44,071 nucleotides of DNA from Betaproteobacteria bacterium (lineage in GTDB: Bacteria > Pseudomonadota > Gammaproteobacteria > Burkholderiales > SG8-39), in assembly GCA_009693435.1 (NCBI GenBank), contig SHXF01000030.1, positions 1-44,071 on the forward strand. Reading direction: 5' to 3'. The notes beneath the pieces were generated by a model. It was not told the origin of the DNA. It did not search any database and was given only the letters and a program-made list of their open reading frames with translations. Positions 43,925-44,071 of this stretch are shown here, piece after piece. A program made the position numbers and the translations under genes. Positions within the stretch are counted from its first letter, which is position 1, and every line of letters begins with the position of its first letter.

Positions 43925-44071
43925 TGTACCGCTTCCGATTGTCTGGACACGCTTTTGCAACTCAGGCCGCCTTTCGCATGGCGTAAGCCTGGCGGACTTC
44001 AAGGGGTGACATGAAGCCCATCTTCTCGAGACGCCAATGGCAATTGTAGCGTTCCTTGAATTCGGCTACGG
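43925..44071. mobile_element. IS3-family insertion sequence, one end
   Basis: From tgtaccgcttccgattgt (43925) onward the sequence is IS-like: a TG-beginning terminus, then the end of an IS3-type transposase gene on the minus strand. The rest lies beyond the window. The exact junction could be 43921 or 43925. It disrupts the gene starting at 43898. Confidence 0.82.
43962..44071 (-). CDS. IS3-family transposase (OrfB, integrase core), C-terminus only
   Basis: Partial: the minus strand reads AEFKERYNCHWRLEKMGFMS then PLEVRQAYAMRKAA and a TGA at 43962-43964. This matches the conserved C-terminal end of IS3-family OrfB transposases (NxxRxxxxLGxxSPxxYxxxx region). The remainder is outside the window. 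No other IS-related coding sequence is visible. Confidence 0.85.
   Translation of the reverse strand, partial: VAEFKERYNCHWRLEKMGFMSPLEVRQAYAMRKAA

Overview
The window looks like a chromosomal segment of a high-GC betaproteobacterium of the Burkholderiales type. This is inferred from the GC-rich coding sequence, from five Bug/TctC solute-binding proteins (the family hugely expanded in Bordetella, Cupriavidus and relatives), and from the catabolic gene mix. Two genes are each broken by one extra base in a G/C-rich stretch, so some disruptions may be assembly errors.

Layout. 1-5840: two Bug proteins around an MmgE/PrpD protein, a small retropepsin-like protein and a divergent AroQ-like protein. 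5941-10374: a large SPFH-like protein with three internal repeats, then a two-gene operon of an opine-dehydrogenase-like and a 3-hydroxyacyl-CoA dehydrogenase-like enzyme. 10638-14604: a membrane class III adenylate cyclase, a cupredoxin-like secreted protein and an outer-membrane porin, all forward. 14815-19964: a divergent locus that looks like N-heterocycle breakdown, with an 8-oxoguanine-deaminase-like enzyme on one side and, on the other, an intact isochorismatase-fold hydrolase, a paralogue lacking its catalytic residues, a PuuE-like deacetylase and a Bug protein. 20052-27051: a double-thioredoxin protein, a lipoprotein amidohydrolase, an orphan NMT1/SsuA-type binding protein, a GMC oxidoreductase missing its middle, a small Lys/Ala-rich secreted protein and HtpX.

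35956 down to 27254 (minus strand) is the most striking unit: nine co-directional genes with short gaps (one of 190 bp). They encode a Rieske ring-hydroxylating oxygenase (alpha, beta), a Bug protein, a class II aldolase, a second Bug protein, a TRAP DctP, a MetE-like Zn methyltransferase, another degenerate isochorismatase-fold protein and an atypical SDR. A carboxymuconolactone decarboxylase-like protein is divergent and an alpha/beta hydrolase follows. This reads as an uncharacterised aromatic or heteroaromatic acid pathway.

37734-42330 holds an ABC-type binding protein, an acyltransferase-3/SGNH protein and a serine hydrolase, separated by near-identical long palindromes that abut gene ends. 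From about 42700 base composition falls to about 45% GC: an ABC-like AAA ATPase is followed by the first codons of a partner gene cut by an IS3-family element that runs off the window. This resembles a two-gene ATPase/effector defence module.

Across the window there are eight solute-binding proteins and no transporter membrane or ATPase subunit, and several minisatellite-like tandem arrays with units of 15 to 33 bp.
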